From Massilia sp. Leaf139 (GTDB lineage Bacteria; Pseudomonadota; Gammaproteobacteria; Burkholderiales; Burkholderiaceae_D): DNA of 64,000 bases. A program made the translations under genes and the position numbers. The stretch's first letter is position 1. Each line of letters starts with the position of its first letter. The notes under the pieces are model-generated. The model made no database searches. It saw only the letters and a program-made list of their open reading frames with translations, and was not told the DNA's origin. Shown in pieces: positions 57,110 through 64,000 of the stretch. The DNA lies in contig NZ_LMOJ01000012.1 in the NCBI RefSeq assembly GCF_001424165.1, forward strand, positions 248,863-312,862. The letters are read 5' to 3'.

Positions 57110-58810
57110 ATGACGCACCCTCTTCGCACCGGCGGCCAGATCCTGGTCGATGCACTGCATGTCCACGGCGTCGACACCGCCTTCGGCGTGCCTGGCGAAA
57201 GCTATCTCGACGTGCTCGACGCGCTGCACGACTCAAGCATCCGCTTCGTCATCAACCGCCAGGAAGGGGGCGCGGCCTTCATGGCCGAGGCCTACGGCAA
57301 ACTGACCGGCAAGCCCGGCATCTGTTTCGTCACGCGCGGCCCGGGCGCCACCAATGCCTCGATCGGCGTGCACACGGCCTACCAGGATTCCACGCCGATG
57401 ATCCTGTTCATCGGCCAGGTCGGCAACGACTTCATCGACCGCGAAGCCTTCCAGGAAATCGACTACCGCCGCATGTACGGCGAGATGGCGAAATGGGTGG
57501 CGCAAATCGACCGCGCCGACCGCATCCCCGAATACATCGCGCGCGCCTTCCAGGTCGCCACCAGCGGCCGTCCGGGCCCGGTGGTGCTGGCGCTGCCGGA
57601 AGACATGCTGGTCGAGACCGCGCAAGTGCCTGATACCCGCCGCTACCAGCCGGTGCAGGCAGCGCCCTCCGCCGCGCAGATCGCCACCCTGCGCACGATG
57701 CTGGCTGAAGCACAGCGCCCAGTCGTGCTGCTCGGCGGCGGCACCTGGAACGCGCAGGCCTGCGCCGACCTGCAGGCTTTTGCCGAAGCGAACGCGCTGC
57801 CGGTGGCCTGCACCTTCCGCTTCCAGGATCTGCTCGATAACGCGCATCCGAACTACATCGGCGACGTCGGCATCGGCATCAATCCGAAGCTGGCCGCGCG
57901 CGTAAAGAACGCCGACCTGATCATCGCCATCGGCCCGCGCCTGGGCGAGATGACGACCGGCGGCTACACCCTGCTCGCTTCGCCGGTGCCGAGCCAGCGC
58001 CTGATCCACATCCATGCCGATCCGGAAGAACTGGGCAGCGTCTACCAGGCCGAACTGATGATCGCCAGCGGCGCGCCGCACATCACCAGCATGCTGGCCG
58101 CGATGGAACCGGTCGATGCCGGCGCCTGGCGCCATACGGTCGAAGAAGCGAAAGCCGAACTGGCCGCTTTCCAGCAGCAGCCGCCGATTTTCAAGGACGG
58201 CCTGGCGCCGCTCGACCTGTGGCAGGTGGTGCAGGACATGATGGCCGTGCTGCCGCGCGATGCCATCATCACCAACGGCGCCGGCAATTACGCCTCCTGG
58301 GCGCACCGTTTCTACCGCTACGGCGGCATGCGCACCCAGCTGGCGCCGACGAATGGGGCGATGGGCTACGGCGTTCCTTCGGGCGTGGCGGCGAAGATCG
58401 TCCATCCAGAGCGCAGCGTCGTCACCTTTGCCGGGGACGGCGAATTCATGATGACCGGCCAGGAGCTGGCCACCGCCGTGCAGTACCAGGCCGGCGTCGT
58501 CATCGTCGTCTTCAACAACAGCATGTTCGGCACCATCCGCATGCACCAGGAGAAAACCTATCCGGGGCGCGTCTCGGGCACCACCCTGCACAATCCAGAC
58601 TTCGCGGCGCTGGCCCAGGCCTACGGCGCGCATGGCGAGATCGTCGAGAAGACGGCGGACTTCGCACCGGCCCTGGCGCGCGCGCTGGAGCACGCGAACG
58701 GCAAGAACCTGCCGGCCCTGATCGAACTGCGCTACGACGGCAATCTGATCACGCCGAACCTGACCCTGGAGGCGATGCGCGAGGCGGCGCAGGCGGCCAA
58801 GGCGGGCTGA
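57110..58810 (+). CDS. Thiamine-diphosphate-dependent enzyme, acetolactate synthase-like
   Basis: A 566-residue ThDP enzyme. The N-terminal Pyr domain has the catalytic Glu52 in NRQEGGAAFMAE, the central domain is the nucleotide-fold type, and the C-terminal PP domain carries GDGEFMMTGQELATA with a later NN, the ThDP-Mg motif. It resembles catabolic acetolactate synthase-like and related decarboxylases. No small regulatory subunit gene is adjacent, so it is probably not the biosynthetic IlvB. True substrate is uncertain. Confidence 0.85.
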   Translation: MTHPLRTGGQILVDALHVHGVDTAFGVPGESYLDVLDALHDSSIRFVINRQEGGAAFMAEAYGKLTGKPGICFVTRGPGATNASIGVHTAYQDSTPMILFIGQVGNDFIDREAFQEIDYRRMYGEMAKWVAQIDRADRIPEYIARAFQVATSGRPGPVVLALPEDMLVETAQVPDTRRYQPVQAAPSAAQIATLRTMLAEAQRPVVLLGGGTWNAQACADLQAFAEANALPVACTFRFQDLLDNAHPNYIGDVGIGINPKLAARVKNADLIIAIGPRLGEMTTGGYTLLASPVPSQRLIHIHADPEELGSVYQAELMIASGAPHITSMLAAMEPVDAGAWRHTVEEAKAELAAFQQQPPIFKDGLAPLDLWQVVQDMMAVLPRDAIITNGAGNYASWAHRFYRYGGMRTQLAPTNGAMGYGVPSGVAAKIVHPERSVVTFAGDGEFMMTGQELATAVQYQAGVVIVVFNNSMFGTIRMHQEKTYPGRVSGTTLHNPDFAALAQAYGAHGEIVEKTADFAPALARALEHANGKNLPALIELRYDGNLITPNLTLEAMREAAQAAKAG

Positions 58811-58830
58811 GCGTCAGCGGCTGGGAAACG

Positions 58831-58857
58831 AGCCCCTGTCTTGCAGGGGCTTTTTTT
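58831..58857 (+). terminator. Rho-independent terminator of the ThDP enzyme gene
   Basis: AGCCCCTG/CAGGGGCT perfect 8-bp stem with loop TCTTG, followed by seven T. Confidence 0.92.
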
Positions 58858-58877
58858 ATGGGCAACCGATCCCGCCC

Positions 58878-59516
58878 TCAGCACCCGTTCGGAAAAAAGA
58901 CGCGCACGATCGCGCGCCGCACCGTGCCAGTCGGGGCAGTAAACGTGATCTCGAATTCGGGATCGGTCACGGTATAGCAGGCGCCCGCGTCCGGCCCCGG
59001 GCAGGCCGCCGCGAGATCGCGCCAGCGCGCATCATCGGCCAGCGCCTTGGCGATATGCGCGCGCCGCATGGCGAGCGGCTGGGTGACCGGCTCCCGCACC
59101 CGGAACACGCCATGGGCCGCCGCGTCCAAGGGCGACCAGGCGCCGCGCTGTTCGGTGCCGGGCACGTCGACATGCGGGCCTTCGTCACCCACGTTCAGGT
59201 AAGTGACGGAGCGCTGCCGCACCGCCACCCGCGCGCCCGGCTGCGCACGCACGTGCAACAGCAGCGGCGACGAGCCGTCAGTGGCGGCGGCCTCGAACAG
59301 CCCCGACTCCCGGTCGAGGCGAATCAGCCCGTCGTGGTCCTCCCCCCTGTTCCAGACCACCGCGGCGGCGAGTTGTGGATGGCCGACGGGGTGCAGGCTG
59401 ACCGACGGCATGCCGTCGCCGGCTTGTACGCCGCGGCCGGCCAGCGCGGACAAGAACACGCACCAGAGGAGCAGGCGGGTGACTGCGGATCGCTTGCGCG
59501 TGGTCGTTTCCATCAT
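58878..59516 (-). CDS. Exported protein of unknown function
   Basis: A 212-residue protein. Hydrophobic signal at about 14-32 (RLLLWCVFLSALAGRGVQA), with a likely cleavage after VQA. The mature part is Ala/Arg-rich with VAVRQRSVTYLNVGDEG and a C-terminal CYTVTDPEFEITF segment; three Cys lie in the last 40 residues. Two adjacent ATGs (59516, 59513) are possible and neither has a good ribosome site. A 12-bp tandem repeat lies directly upstream. Not recognised. Confidence 0.6.
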   Translation of the reverse strand: MMETTTRKRSAVTRLLLWCVFLSALAGRGVQAGDGMPSVSLHPVGHPQLAAAVVWNRGEDHDGLIRLDRESGLFEAAATDGSSPLLLHVRAQPGARVAVRQRSVTYLNVGDEGPHVDVPGTEQRGAWSPLDAAAHGVFRVREPVTQPLAMRRAHIAKALADDARWRDLAAACPGPDAGACYTVTDPEFEITFTAPTGTVRRAIVRVFFPNGC

Positions 59517-59528
59517 CAAAGTATAGCT

Positions 59529-59589
59529 GTAACTACCGCCGTAACTACCGCCGTAACTACCGCCGTAACTACCGCCGTAACTACCCGCC
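59529..59589. repeat. Five 12-bp tandem repeats
   Basis: Four exact units of GTAACTACCGCC followed by a fifth with one inserted C. It lies 12 bp upstream of the 58878-59516 gene start, in the position of its promoter or leader. Copy number could vary and affect expression. Confidence 0.9.
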
Positions 59590-59763
59590 TGCCGATGGCG
59601 GAGCTGTGCCTACCCGCCGCGCGTACCCATGCACGCTTGTTTCGCTTGCGAAACGCAGCATTGTCCCGAACAGGCTATGCTGTCCGACTGAGGGACTGTC
59701 CAGCGCAGGCCATCGTGCACTGCCTGCGCGAGGCCCCATAACAAGACGAGGAGACCGAGCAAC

Positions 59764-60531
59764 GTGAGCATCACCCCAGAACTGGTACTGTGCATTCCCG
59801 GCCCATGGGAAAACAGCAGCGTCCTGCGCGACGAGATCGCCGCCAGCGGCACCGGCTATGTCCTGGACGGCAAGCTGCTGCGCGAACCCGACACCGGCTT
59901 CGCCTGCGAACTCGTGCTGCAGGGGGCCGACCCGGAACTGGTGGCCGATTTCGCCAAGGCCGGCCCGCACTGGGCGAAGACCGAGGCCATGGCCGACATC
60001 GACCTGCACCGGACGGTGGCCTACCTGATCGGGCCGGGCGGCTCGCGCGCGGCGGCCGATGCGATGATGCGCGCCGGGACGGCCCTGATCGATGCGGGCG
60101 GGCTCGGCGTGAAGGTCGACAGCACCGGCATCGCCCATGCGCCGGCCTACTGGACGGACATGAGCGATCAGCTCGAGCAGCTGACCGCGCACCGCGCCCT
60201 GGTGGTGTACGTGGCCGGCAACGACGTCTACTCCTGCGGCATGCACAACTTCGGCCTGCCCGAAGCGATCACGAGCGGCGGCGACAAGGCGCAGGCGGCC
60301 GACATGCTGCGCTTCTTCACGCGCTACCTGCTGGAACACGCGCCGGAGCTGGCCGACGGCCACACGTTCTCGGTCAGCGAAGGCAAGCCGGTGTACCGGG
60401 TCGAACGGGTCGAGGCGATCGACTACGGCGAAGGCTCGCTGTTCAACAATCCCTACGGCGCCTGGCGCCTGACGCCGGTGGCGCCGGAAAAGAAGGGCAA
60501 CTGGTGGGCTCGTAATCGACAGGGACAATAA
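59764..60531 (+). CDS. DUF4261-like protein
   Basis: A 255-residue cytosolic protein without signal peptide. It begins TPELVLCIPGPWENSSVL and has a DUF4261-like C-terminal half (YSCGMHNFGLPEA and ADMLRFFTRYLLEHAP). The start is GTG at 59764 with GAGGAG upstream. Proteins of this type are widespread but uncharacterised; some occur in or near secretion or immunity loci, which is not the case here. Confidence 0.7.
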   Translation: MSITPELVLCIPGPWENSSVLRDEIAASGTGYVLDGKLLREPDTGFACELVLQGADPELVADFAKAGPHWAKTEAMADIDLHRTVAYLIGPGGSRAAADAMMRAGTALIDAGGLGVKVDSTGIAHAPAYWTDMSDQLEQLTAHRALVVYVAGNDVYSCGMHNFGLPEAITSGGDKAQAADMLRFFTRYLLEHAPELADGHTFSVSEGKPVYRVERVEAIDYGEGSLFNNPYGAWRLTPVAPEKKGNWWARNRQGQ

Positions 60532-60575
60532 GCGGCAAGGACAAAGAGCGGCAAGGACGATAAGCGCGGCACGAT

Positions 60576-60773
60576 CTACCGCGCCGCAGGCTGCGGGGTG
60601 CGTTCGGCCGGCAGCGGCGCATCGGACGCGCCCCGCTGCTCGGCCGCCGGATGCGTGAGGAAGAGCGCGACCAGCGCGATGAAAGCCCAGGCGATGGCCT
60701 GCCGCAGCGTGGCCGCGGAACCAGGGACATAGCCGCTTGCGCGCAGCCGCTGGATCAGCTTCCGGACATTCAT
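60576..60773 (-). CDS. Small single-pass membrane protein
   Basis: A 65-residue protein with a basic N-terminus (MNVRKLIQRLRASGY), one hydrophobic helix (about 26-41: AIAWAFIALVALFLTH) and a Pro/Ala-rich tail. The ATG at 60773 follows AGGAGAAGACCG, a strong ribosome site, which supports it despite the length. Function unknown. Confidence 0.6.
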   Translation of the reverse strand: MNVRKLIQRLRASGYVPGSAATLRQAIAWAFIALVALFLTHPAAEQRGASDAPLPAERTPQPAAR

Positions 60774-61057
60774 CGGTCTTCTCCTGGCTCAGGTCAGCAA
60801 TTCGCCTTACTCTAGCCCTGCGCAGGCATGCTCGCCAGTGCGCACGCCTGGCCCAGGTTTTGCCCGTTTCAGGCTGTCGAACCATGCCCGCACCCTGCCG
60901 CCGAACTGTCGCGTTTGCGCACGCCGGCACGGTCGCACCCGGCCCAGTTCGTTGCCGATTCGTCAGTACGTCCCTCTGGTAAAATACGCGCGACCCTTTT
61001 CGTCGTGCCGGTGCAGCAAGCCGGCATGTGCATGCACTACCCTCCTTTACTGAACCC

Positions 61058-62161
61058 ATGTTTAGTTTCTTCAAAAGAAAAAAAGCCGCTCCTGACACGC
61101 CGGCGCCGAACGAGCTTGCGCCGGCCCCCGCCACCCAGATCCCCGAACCGGCCCCGGCTCCCGCCCCTGCGCCGATCTTGACGCCCGCGGCCCCGCCAGT
61201 CCTCGCCGAAGCCGATCTCTTCATCGAGGAAACCGCCGAGCGCCCGACTACGGAAGCGGAAAAGAAAAAATCCTGGATGACGCGCCTAAAAGCCGGCCTG
61301 TCGAAAACCTCCAGCAACCTCTCGCTGCTGTTCGTCGGCGCGCGCATCGACGAAGACCTGTACGAGGAACTCGAGTCCGCGCTGCTGATGTCGGACGCCG
61401 GCATGGACGCGACGCAGTTCCTGCTCGACGCCCTGCGCCGCAAGGTCAAGGAAGACAAGCTGCTCGACGCCGCCGCCGTGAAAGCGGCGCTGAAGGTGCT
61501 GATGATCGAGATGCTGGCGCCGCTGCAAAAGCCGCTGGAACTGGGCCGCCACGAGCCGCTGGTGATGATGATCGCGGGCGTCAATGGCGCCGGCAAGACC
61601 ACCACCATCGGCAAGCTCGCCAAGCACATGCAGCGCTCGGATCAGTCCGTGCTGCTGGCCGCCGGCGACACCTTCCGCGCCGCCGCGCGCGAGCAGTTGA
61701 TGGTCTGGGGCCAGCGCAACAACGTCACCGTGATCTCGCAAGCCTCGGGCGACCCGGCCGCGGTGGCCTTCGACGCCGTCCAGTCGGGCAAGGCGCGCGG
61801 CGTCGACGTCGTCATGGTCGATACGGCCGGCCGCCTGCCGACCCAGCTGCACCTGATGGAAGAACTGAAGAAGATCAAGCGCGTGATCGGCAAGGGCATG
61901 GACGGCGCGCCGCACGAAACCCTGCTCGTCATCGACGGCAATACCGGCCAGAACGCGCTGGCGCAGGTGAAAGCCTTCGACGACGCGCTGCAGTTGACGG
62001 GCCTGGTGATCACCAAGCTCGACGGCACGGCGAAGGGCGGCGTGCTGGCCGCGATCGCGCGTACGCGTCCGGTGCCGGTGTACTTCATCGGCGTCGGCGA
62101 GAAGCTCGACGATCTGCAGCCCTTCGATGCCGAAGAGTTTGTCGAAGCGCTGCTGGGTTAA
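61058..62161 (+). CDS. ftsY: Signal recognition particle receptor FtsY
   Basis: A 367-residue SRP receptor GTPase that delivers ribosome-nascent chain complexes to the membrane. The N-terminal A domain (about 1-70) is short, Pro/Ala-rich and ends in an acidic stretch. The NG domain holds GVNGAGKT (174-181), DTAGRL (255-260) and TKLDGTAKGG. The ATG at 61058 gives the normal N-terminus MFSFFKRK. First gene of ftsY-ftsE-ftsX. Confidence 0.97.
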   Translation: MFSFFKRKKAAPDTPAPNELAPAPATQIPEPAPAPAPAPILTPAAPPVLAEADLFIEETAERPTTEAEKKKSWMTRLKAGLSKTSSNLSLLFVGARIDEDLYEELESALLMSDAGMDATQFLLDALRRKVKEDKLLDAAAVKAALKVLMIEMLAPLQKPLELGRHEPLVMMIAGVNGAGKTTTIGKLAKHMQRSDQSVLLAAGDTFRAAAREQLMVWGQRNNVTVISQASGDPAAVAFDAVQSGKARGVDVVMVDTAGRLPTQLHLMEELKKIKRVIGKGMDGAPHETLLVIDGNTGQNALAQVKAFDDALQLTGLVITKLDGTAKGGVLAAIARTRPVPVYFIGVGEKLDDLQPFDAEEFVEALLG

Positions 62162-62179
62162 ACGAGAAACCGACCCGCG

Positions 62180-62854
62180 ATGATCGAATTCCACTCCGTC
62201 TCCAAGAAGTATTCCGTCGACGCCACCGCCCTGCGCGAGGTGTCCCTGAACATCAACAAGGGCGAACTGGTCTACCTGGCCGGGCCGTCGGGCGCCGGCA
62301 AGTCGACCCTGATGAAGATGATCGCCGCCATCGAGCGTCCGAGCAGCGGCCGCGTGGTCGTGTTCGGGCAGGACATCGGCAAGCTCGGTAAAGCGGGCGT
62401 GCCTTTCCTGCGCCGCAAGCTCGGCCTGATCTTCCAGCACCAGCGCCTGCTGAACGACCGGAATATCCTGGCCAATACGATGCTGCCGCTGCTGGTCACG
62501 GGTGCGCCCCGGGCCGGCGCCGAGCAGCGCGCCCGCGCCGCGCTCGACAAGGTCGGCCTGCTGGAACGCGCCGCGGCCCTGCCGCTGGAATTGTCCGGCG
62601 GCGAGCAGCAGCGCGTGGCCATTGCCCGCGCCATCGTCAACCGCCCGCAGATCATCCTGGCCGACGAACCGACGGCCAACCTCGACCGCGTCGCGGCCGA
62701 CAAGGTTCTGGATGCCCTGCGCGCCTTCCACTCGGTCGGCGTGACCTGCCTGATCTCGACCCACGACGAGCAGGTGCTCGACGGCGCGGCGCGCGTGATC
62801 CGGCTGGAGAACGGTCAACTTGTTTCTTCGGATCGTACGGGAGGTGCAGCATGA
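62180..62854 (+). CDS. ftsE: Cell division ATP-binding protein FtsE
   Basis: A 224-residue ABC ATPase. Walker A GPSGAGKS (35-42), signature LSGGEQQRVAIARA (about 138-151) and Walker B IILADEPTANLD. With FtsX it controls periplasmic amidase activators at the division site. It starts 18 bp after ftsY and its stop overlaps ftsX (ATGA). Confidence 0.97.
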   Translation: MIEFHSVSKKYSVDATALREVSLNINKGELVYLAGPSGAGKSTLMKMIAAIERPSSGRVVVFGQDIGKLGKAGVPFLRRKLGLIFQHQRLLNDRNILANTMLPLLVTGAPRAGAEQRARAALDKVGLLERAAALPLELSGGEQQRVAIARAIVNRPQIILADEPTANLDRVAADKVLDALRAFHSVGVTCLISTHDEQVLDGAARVIRLENGQLVSSDRTGGAA

Positions 62855-63771
62855 GCCCGTGGATCCGCGAGCACCGCTTCGCGCTCGGCTCGGCGCTCTC
62901 GACCCTGCGCAAGGCGCCGGGCAGTTTCCTGTTCAACGTGCTGGTGGTGGCGGTCGCGCTGGCCCTGCCCTTCGCCGGCATCACCCTGCTCGACAACGTG
63001 CGGCCGATGTCCGAGCAGCTCTCGGTCGAGCCCGAGGTGAGCCTGTTCGTCAAGCCGACCGCCACGCGCGAGGACGCGCAGGCGCTCGAACCGCAGCTGC
63101 GCCAGATCCTGCAGGGCAGCCAGGCCCGCATCGATTTCGTGCCGCGCGAACGGGCACTGGAAGAGCTGAAGGAGCGCAGCGGCCTGTCCGACGCGCTCGA
63201 CACGCTGGGCGACAATCCGCTGCCGGACAGCTATGTGATGAAGCTGCAGGGCTTTTCCAGTGCGCTCGACGCCAACCGCATCGACGGCATCGTCGAGCAG
63301 ATGGGGGCCCTGCCGCAGGTGGACACGGTGCAGGTGGACTCGGCCTGGGTGAAGCGCCTGGCCGCCCTGCTCGGCATCCTGCGCCTGGCGCTGCTGCTGC
63401 TGGCGATCACCCTTGGCGTGGTCGTGATCGCGGTGGTGTTCAACACGATCCGCCTGCAGGTGCTGACCCAGCGCGAGGAGATCGCCGTCTCCAAGCTGCT
63501 GGGCGCGACCGACAATTTCATCCACCGCCCGTTTTATTACACGGGCGCCCTGCTCGGCCTGTGTGCGGGCGGGGTGGCTCTGGGTGCGGTGCTGCTGGCG
63601 CTCAATCCTTTGAACGCGGCGATTGCCGAGTTTGCGCGGCTGTATGCCTCGGAATTCCAGCTGGCGCCGCTCGGCGTGCTGGAAGCCGGCGGCCTGCTGG
63701 CGATCAGCGCCGGGCTGGGCCTGATCGGGGCCATGCTGTCGGTACAGCGGCACCTGGCGCGCCTGCGCTGA
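62851..63771 (+). CDS. ftsX: Cell division protein FtsX
   Basis: A 306-residue membrane protein of the FtsX/LolC-type permease family. First helix at about 26-47, a periplasmic loop of about 120 residues, then three helices (about 172-195, 225-248, 270-292). It is the transmembrane partner of FtsE. Overlaps ftsE by 4 bp. Confidence 0.96.
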   Translation: MSPWIREHRFALGSALSTLRKAPGSFLFNVLVVAVALALPFAGITLLDNVRPMSEQLSVEPEVSLFVKPTATREDAQALEPQLRQILQGSQARIDFVPRERALEELKERSGLSDALDTLGDNPLPDSYVMKLQGFSSALDANRIDGIVEQMGALPQVDTVQVDSAWVKRLAALLGILRLALLLLAITLGVVVIAVVFNTIRLQVLTQREEIAVSKLLGATDNFIHRPFYYTGALLGLCAGGVALGAVLLALNPLNAAIAEFARLYASEFQLAPLGVLEAGGLLAISAGLGLIGAMLSVQRHLARLR

Positions 63772-63791
63772 GTTTTATCCAGGGAAACGAA

Positions 63792-63826
63792 ACGGGTGAC
63801 AGGGCCAGGCCCTGTCACCCGTTTTT
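63792..63826 (+). terminator. Rho-independent terminator of ftsY-ftsE-ftsX
   Basis: ACGGGTGACAGGG/CCCTGTCACCCGT form a perfect 13-bp stem with loop CCAGG, then TTTTT. The remaining 174 bases to the window end contain nothing recognisable. Confidence 0.93.
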
Positions 63827-64000
63827 GCTTGGGTCACCGGTACATCGCCTTGTCTTGCAAGAGTTGCACGATATGGCGCCGCCCTGCGATTTTTCACGCC
63901 TTGGCTTGTAGGCATGCATGCCGCCGCCACGCCGGATATCGGCGCATGTGGGCTTTGAAGCCGTTCTTTCGTGCGCCAATTAACAGAAAACGGTAGTTCG

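Noticed and set aside
57110..58810. Call as biosynthetic acetolactate synthase IlvB
   Set aside because: No ilvN small subunit or ilvC lies next to it, and sequence style fits the broader ThDP decarboxylase/synthase-like group, so no symbol was given.
59529..59589. Tandem repeats considered as a CRISPR remnant
   Set aside because: Units are 12 bp and contiguous, with no spacers and no cas genes in the window.

Overview
The window reads as chromosomal DNA of a betaproteobacterium, most likely an Oxalobacteraceae member of the Massilia/Telluria/Duganella type. This is inferred from gene order (mraZ to ftsZ, then peroxiredoxin, lpxC, dciA, secA, argJ, DUF815 ATPase), the GC-rich codon use of the backbone genes and the style of the proteins. 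It was not tested by any search. No rRNA, tRNA, CRISPR array, integrase or transposase was seen. The one structural RNA gene recognised is rnpB.

Layout. 52-2188: DUF815 ATPase and argJ (minus strand). 2189-7071: a visibly AT-richer accessory stretch with two small hypothetical genes, a radical SAM/SPASM plus glycosyltransferase pair, and scattered degenerate copies of a repeat with core GAAGCGGACGCTAC. 7072-8850: two exported peptidoglycan-active proteins (lysozyme-fold protein and Amidase_2 with two PG-binding repeats). 8920-10394: tandem exported paralogues. 10467-21985: a compact Tad/Flp-type pilus operon read leftward: two Flp-like pilins, TadG-like, TadE-like, an unknown exported protein, a 55-residue pilin-like protein, CpaB, CpaC secretin, CpaF ATPase with an FHA-like N-terminus, TadB, TadC, a DUF192 protein, a second TadE-like protein and a small exported protein. 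I see no TadZ/CpaE, prepilin peptidase or TadD gene in it. 22544-23518: OmpA-family protein. 23795-26575: secA, flanked by two copies of a 107-bp repeat. 26934-30005: dciA, lpxC, a DMT transporter, peroxiredoxin. 30136-34055: an accessory insert with a Gly/Cys-tailed protein, an exported SUMF1-fold protein and a LytTR response regulator/LytS-type kinase pair.

34158-51312 is the complete division and cell-wall (dcw) cluster on the minus strand: mraZ, rsmH, ftsL, ftsI, murE, murF, mraY, murD, ftsW, murG, murC, ddl, ftsQ, ftsA, ftsZ. Most genes overlap or nearly touch. In front of mraZ there is a clear promoter followed by four MraZ-type operator boxes at exact 10-bp spacing. ftsZ has its own likely promoter.

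51764-63771 holds a divergent Lon-like AAA ATPase, a FAH-family hydrolase, glpK with an overlapping PH-domain membrane protein, a lipoprotein, rnpB, a thiamine-diphosphate enzyme, several small or hypothetical genes, and the ftsY-ftsE-ftsX operon. The insertion of about 21 kb between argJ and secA, which are often close neighbours in related bacteria, is the main structural oddity. Its Tad locus is the best candidate for an under-described system.
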